Source: Chloroflexota bacterium
GTDB lineage: Bacteria; Chloroflexota; Dormibacteria; Aeolococcales; Aeolococcaceae
Length of the DNA stretch: 50,624 bases
Direction: 5' to 3'
Assembly (NCBI GenBank): GCA_005880985.1
Contig: VBIQ01000009.1
Coordinates: forward strand, 93,025 to 143,648
Below, in pieces: positions 48,355-50,624 of the stretch. The notes beneath the pieces were generated by a model, which saw nothing but the letters and a program-made list of their open reading frames with translations, had not been told where the DNA came from and did not search any database. Each line of letters starts with the position of its first letter. The first letter of the stretch is position 1. Made by a program: the position numbers and the translations under genes.

Positions 48355-49017
48355 CTACGGGTGCGCCGGCGGTGGCGGCGGTGGGGGAGGCGGTGGCGCG
48401 GAGGGTGCAGGTGGCGGCGCCGTCGCGTACGGCTGGGCCGGTTGTGGCGTACCGGGCGGCGGTGCGCCCCGCCATTCCCAGTACCGATTGAGCGCTCCCT
48501 GCACCTGGACGAACCAGATGATGTTGCCGATGATCGGCAGCAGGATCCACAGCCCGTAGATGCCGCGCACCGGGCTCTGCCGCCCGGCGGCCTCGTACAT
48601 CTGGCGAACCTCGGAGGGAATGACGAAATACGTCACTGGCGCGACCACGATGAAGATCACCAGTCCGATGACACCGCCAACCCCAATCCCGCTGTGCCGC
48701 TTGATCTCGTTGTGGGTCTTGTACACCCAGACGAGCGAATAGATGAAGAGGGTGACGATGGCGAGAAGGATGGAGACGCCGATCGACCGCCGGCGTCCCA
48801 GCGGACCCTGCGGATACGGCACGGCGGTCGGCATGTACTGCGGCTGCCCGTATTGCGGGGGAGGGGCCTGAGGCGGCGATGGCTGGTACTGCGGCGGCGC
48901 GGGCTGCTGCGGCGGTGCCTCCTGCGTGACCGGCACTGCCTGCCATCCCGAGCCGTCCCAAAACCACCGGCCGTCGGGTGATTTCGTCCCGTACGGGATC
49001 GGGGGCGTGGTGCTCAT
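48355..49017 (-). CDS. DUF4234-type membrane protein with proline-rich ends
   Basis: A 220-residue protein. Residues about 8-30 ([19 protein letters not shown]) form a DUF2510-like tryptophan motif, followed by a Pro/Gln-rich linker. A DUF4234 membrane region then has helices at about 80-98 ([19 protein letters not shown]), 112-130 and 152-170, with [11 protein letters not shown] between them. It ends in a Pro-rich tail. Function is unknown; such proteins are common in actinobacteria. Its ATG overlaps the TrpB2 stop by 4 bp. Confidence 0.78.
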   Translation of the reverse strand: MSTTPPIPYGTKSPDGRWFWDGSGWQAVPVTQEAPPQQPAPPQYQPSPPQAPPPQYGQPQYMPTAVPYPQGPLGRRRSIGVSILLAIVTLFIYSLVWVYKTHNEIKRHSGIGVGGVIGLVIFIVVAPVTYFVIPSEVRQMYEAAGRQSPVRGIYGLWILLPIIGNIIWFVQVQGALNRYWEWRGAPPPGTPQPAQPYATAPPPAPSAPPPPPPPPPPAHP

Positions 49018-50387
49018 CGCGTTCCCGCCGTGTGGGCGACCTTGGGCAGCTCCCTCAACGCGGCGTCCAGACGTGCCTGCGGCAGCGCCACGTCCTCGAG
49101 CTTGCCCGCGAAGTAGGCGTCGTACGCTCCGAGGTCGAAGCTCCCGTGACCCGACAGGTTGAAGAGGATGGTCCGCGGCTCTCCCGCCTCTCGTGCGGCG
49201 ATCGCCTCCTCGACCACCGCTCGGATCGCGTGCGCGGGCTCCGGCGCGGGGATGAATCCCTCCGTCCGCGCGAACCGTACCGCCTCGGCGAAGCACTCGT
49301 TCTGCAGGTAGGCGCGGGGCTCGACGTGGCCGTGCTTGACCAGCAGGCACAGAGAGGGCGCGTCTCCGTGGTAGCGCAGTCCGCCCGCGTGGATGGGATC
49401 GGGGACGAAGCTGTGCCCCAGCGTGTACATGGGCACCACCGGTCCCATTCCGGCGGTGTCCCCGAAGTCGTAGGCGAACAGGCCTCGGGTGAGCGTGGGG
49501 CAGGCCGCGGGCTCGGCGGCGATGAAGCGTGTCTTCGACCTTCCCGCGAGACGGTCGGCCATGAACGGGTAGGCCAGTCCCGAGAAGTTCGACCCGCCAC
49601 CGACACAGCCGATGACGACGTCGGGATAGGCGTCGGCCATCTCCATCTGCTGCTTGGCTTCGAGGCCGATCACCGTCTGGTGGAGCAGCACGTGGTTGAC
49701 CACCGAGCCCAGCGAGTAGTGAGTGTCGTCGCGCGTCGCGGCGTCCTCGACCGCCTCGGAGATGGCGATGCCGAGGCTGCCCGGCGATTCCGGGTCGGCG
49801 CTCAGCAAGCTCTTGCCGAACTCGGTGCGGTTCGACGGGGAGGGAACCACGGTCGCACCCCAGGTCTCCATCAGCGCGCGCCGGTACGGCTTCTGCCGGT
49901 AGGAGATGTTGACCATGTACACCATGACGTCGATGTCGAAGAAGGTTCCGGCGAAGGCGAGCGCCGATCCCCACTGCCCCGCGCCGGTCTCGGTGGTGAG
50001 CCGTTTGACCCCCTCCTCGGCGTTGTAGTACGCCTGAGCGACCGCGGTGTTGGGCTTGTGCGAGCCCGCCGGGGATGTCCCCTCGTACTTGAAGAAGATG
50101 CGTGCCGGCGTGTCGAGCGCCTTCTCGAAGCGCTCGGCGCGATGGAGCGGGGTCGGCCGCCAGATCCGGTAGATGTCACGGACGCGGTCGGGGATCTCGA
50201 TCCAGCGCTCGGCCGACATCTCCTGCTGGATGATCGCCATGGGGAAGATGGGCGTGAGGTCCGGCGGCGTCAGGGGCTCGAGCGTGCGCGGGCTCATGAA
50301 CGGCCCGAGCGGCTCGGGAAGGTCGGCGAGGATGTTGTACCAACGCTCCGGGAGCTGAGCGTCGGAGAGAAGGTACTTCCTGGTCAC
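49014..50387 (-). CDS. Tryptophan synthase beta chain-like protein, TrpB2 type
   Basis: A 457-residue PLP enzyme of the TrpB2 subgroup. The long N-terminus ([19 protein letters not shown]) and [45 protein letters not shown] with the Schiff-base Lys are diagnostic, and [15 protein letters not shown] and [15 protein letters not shown] complete the active site. It forms tryptophan from indole and serine; no trpA lies beside it, as is usual for TrpB2. GTG 50387 is preceded by GGAGGAGG, which is buried in a perfect hairpin. It overlaps the DUF4234 gene by 4 bp. Confidence 0.88.
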   Translation of the reverse strand: MTRKYLLSDAQLPERWYNILADLPEPLGPFMSPRTLEPLTPPDLTPIFPMAIIQQEMSAERWIEIPDRVRDIYRIWRPTPLHRAERFEKALDTPARIFFKYEGTSPAGSHKPNTAVAQAYYNAEEGVKRLTTETGAGQWGSALAFAGTFFDIDVMVYMVNISYRQKPYRRALMETWGATVVPSPSNRTEFGKSLLSADPESPGSLGIAISEAVEDAATRDDTHYSLGSVVNHVLLHQTVIGLEAKQQMEMADAYPDVVIGCVGGGSNFSGLAYPFMADRLAGRSKTRFIAAEPAACPTLTRGLFAYDFGDTAGMGPVVPMYTLGHSFVPDPIHAGGLRYHGDAPSLCLLVKHGHVEPRAYLQNECFAEAVRFARTEGFIPAPEPAHAIRAVVEEAIAAREAGEPRTILFNLSGHGSFDLGAYDAYFAGKLEDVALPQARLDAALRELPKVAHTAGTR

Positions 50388-50391
50388 GGCG

Positions 50392-50425
50392 ATCCTCCTC
50401 CGGACCGGTCGGGCCGGAGGAGGAT
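50392..50425 (-). promoter_or_regulatory. 12-bp perfect hairpin occluding the trpB2 ribosome binding site
   Basis: The arms ATCCTCCTCCGG and CCGGAGGAGGAT are exact reverse complements around a 10-nt loop. In the trpB2 mRNA the 3' arm is the ribosome binding site itself, ending 4 nt before the GTG. When folded, the site would be unavailable, so translation should depend on melting or remodelling of this structure. Confidence 0.65.
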
Positions 50426-50447
50426 ACCTCCGTGCGTGGGCGGCTCT

Positions 50448-50624
50448 CTAGGTGTAGTTCCCAGGGAGGTTGTTGACACGGGCGACGGGTGGCCTGCCTC
50501 CCAGGGCGGTGTGAGACCGGTGGTGGTTGTACTCGTGCAGCCACACGGGAAGCAAATCCGCCCGGGCCTCGTTCGAGGAGTAAGGGCGGACGTAGGCCCA
50601 CTCCTCGAGGAGGGTCCGGTTGAA
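50448..50624 (-). mobile_element. IS481-type transposase, C-terminal part
   Basis: The minus strand reads 58 codons from the right edge to a TAG: FNRTLLEEWAYVRPYSSNE, ARADLLPVWLHEYNHHRSH, TALGGRPPVARVNNLPGNYT. The EWAYVRPY and YNHHRSHTALGG-PP blocks, including the catalytic Glu region of the DDE core, are typical of IS481 transposases. The rest of the insertion sequence is beyond the window. Its end should lie between 50426 and 50448, just outside the trpB2 hairpin, but no terminal repeat can be confirmed. Confidence 0.85.

Noticed and set aside
49018..49974. Longer form of the DUF4234 protein
   Set aside because: The extension lies antisense-frame inside trpB2 and is Arg/Gly-rich; ATG 49017 with the 4-bp overlap is the real start.

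Overview
The window is high-GC bacterial chromosome with tightly packed genes, short intergenic gaps and many 1-8 bp start/stop overlaps. It encodes several predicted F420/FMN split-barrel enzymes, an F420-type LLM oxidoreductase, two mycothiol-type maleylpyruvate isomerase family proteins, a TetR/GlpD/alkyl-DHAP-synthase locus whose order matches mycobacterial Rv2249c-Rv2251, and three secreted proteins with LPNTA sorting signals. This fits a soil actinobacterium or a related deep Terrabacteria lineage such as Candidatus Dormibacterota. No rRNA or marker gene is present to fix the taxon.

Layout. 1-20 kb is host background: a DUF899 tail, a secreted copper-radical (galactose-oxidase-like) oxidase, DinB, a Tat-exported amidase with a coupled small ORF, an alpha/beta hydrolase plus PPOX pair, the ether-lipid-like glpD-tetR-agpS locus, a secreted five-repeat protein, a phosphoesterase, pterin dehydratase, F420 LLM oxidoreductase, a mycothiol-family protein, a truncated ArsR-like regulator, an NrtR-like protein, dtd and tRNA-Phe.

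20.3-30.3 kb is an integrative element bounded by direct repeats of the 3' half of a tRNA-Gln(CUG), with a third, partial copy at 26.68 kb. Its left part carries a frameshifted tyrosine recombinase, small cargo genes, and a minus-strand operon built around a SIR2-like NAD-binding protein with uncharacterised partners, one of them membrane-bound. This operon is a candidate new anti-phage system. Its right part carries two HARE-HTH proteins, an EcoRI-type adenine methyltransferase and a DUF262-HNH protein, together a restriction-modification-like module. A 24-codon ORF that duplicates the N-terminus of the DUF262 protein precedes it and overlaps its start.

30.4-41.8 kb holds surface and secreted functions: a DUF6351 protein, a GH92 mannosidase and an unknown protein, each ending in LPNTA, membrane segment and basic tail; no sortase is visible here. 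Between them lie a COG3440-type HNH nuclease, a DUF429-like protein and a MOSC protein; a GMC oxidoreductase with a small coupled partner follows. 42-50.6 kb contains small-molecule enzymes (SAM methyltransferase, mycothiol-family protein, PPOX, VOC, a secreted hydrolase, PPOX plus threonine dehydratase, a DUF4234 membrane protein and TrpB2). TrpB2 is preceded by a perfect 12-bp hairpin that buries its ribosome binding site. The window ends inside an IS481-type transposase.

Several genes lack a Shine-Dalgarno sequence but have a TAnnnT hexamer 6-7 nt before the start codon, which suggests common leaderless transcription.
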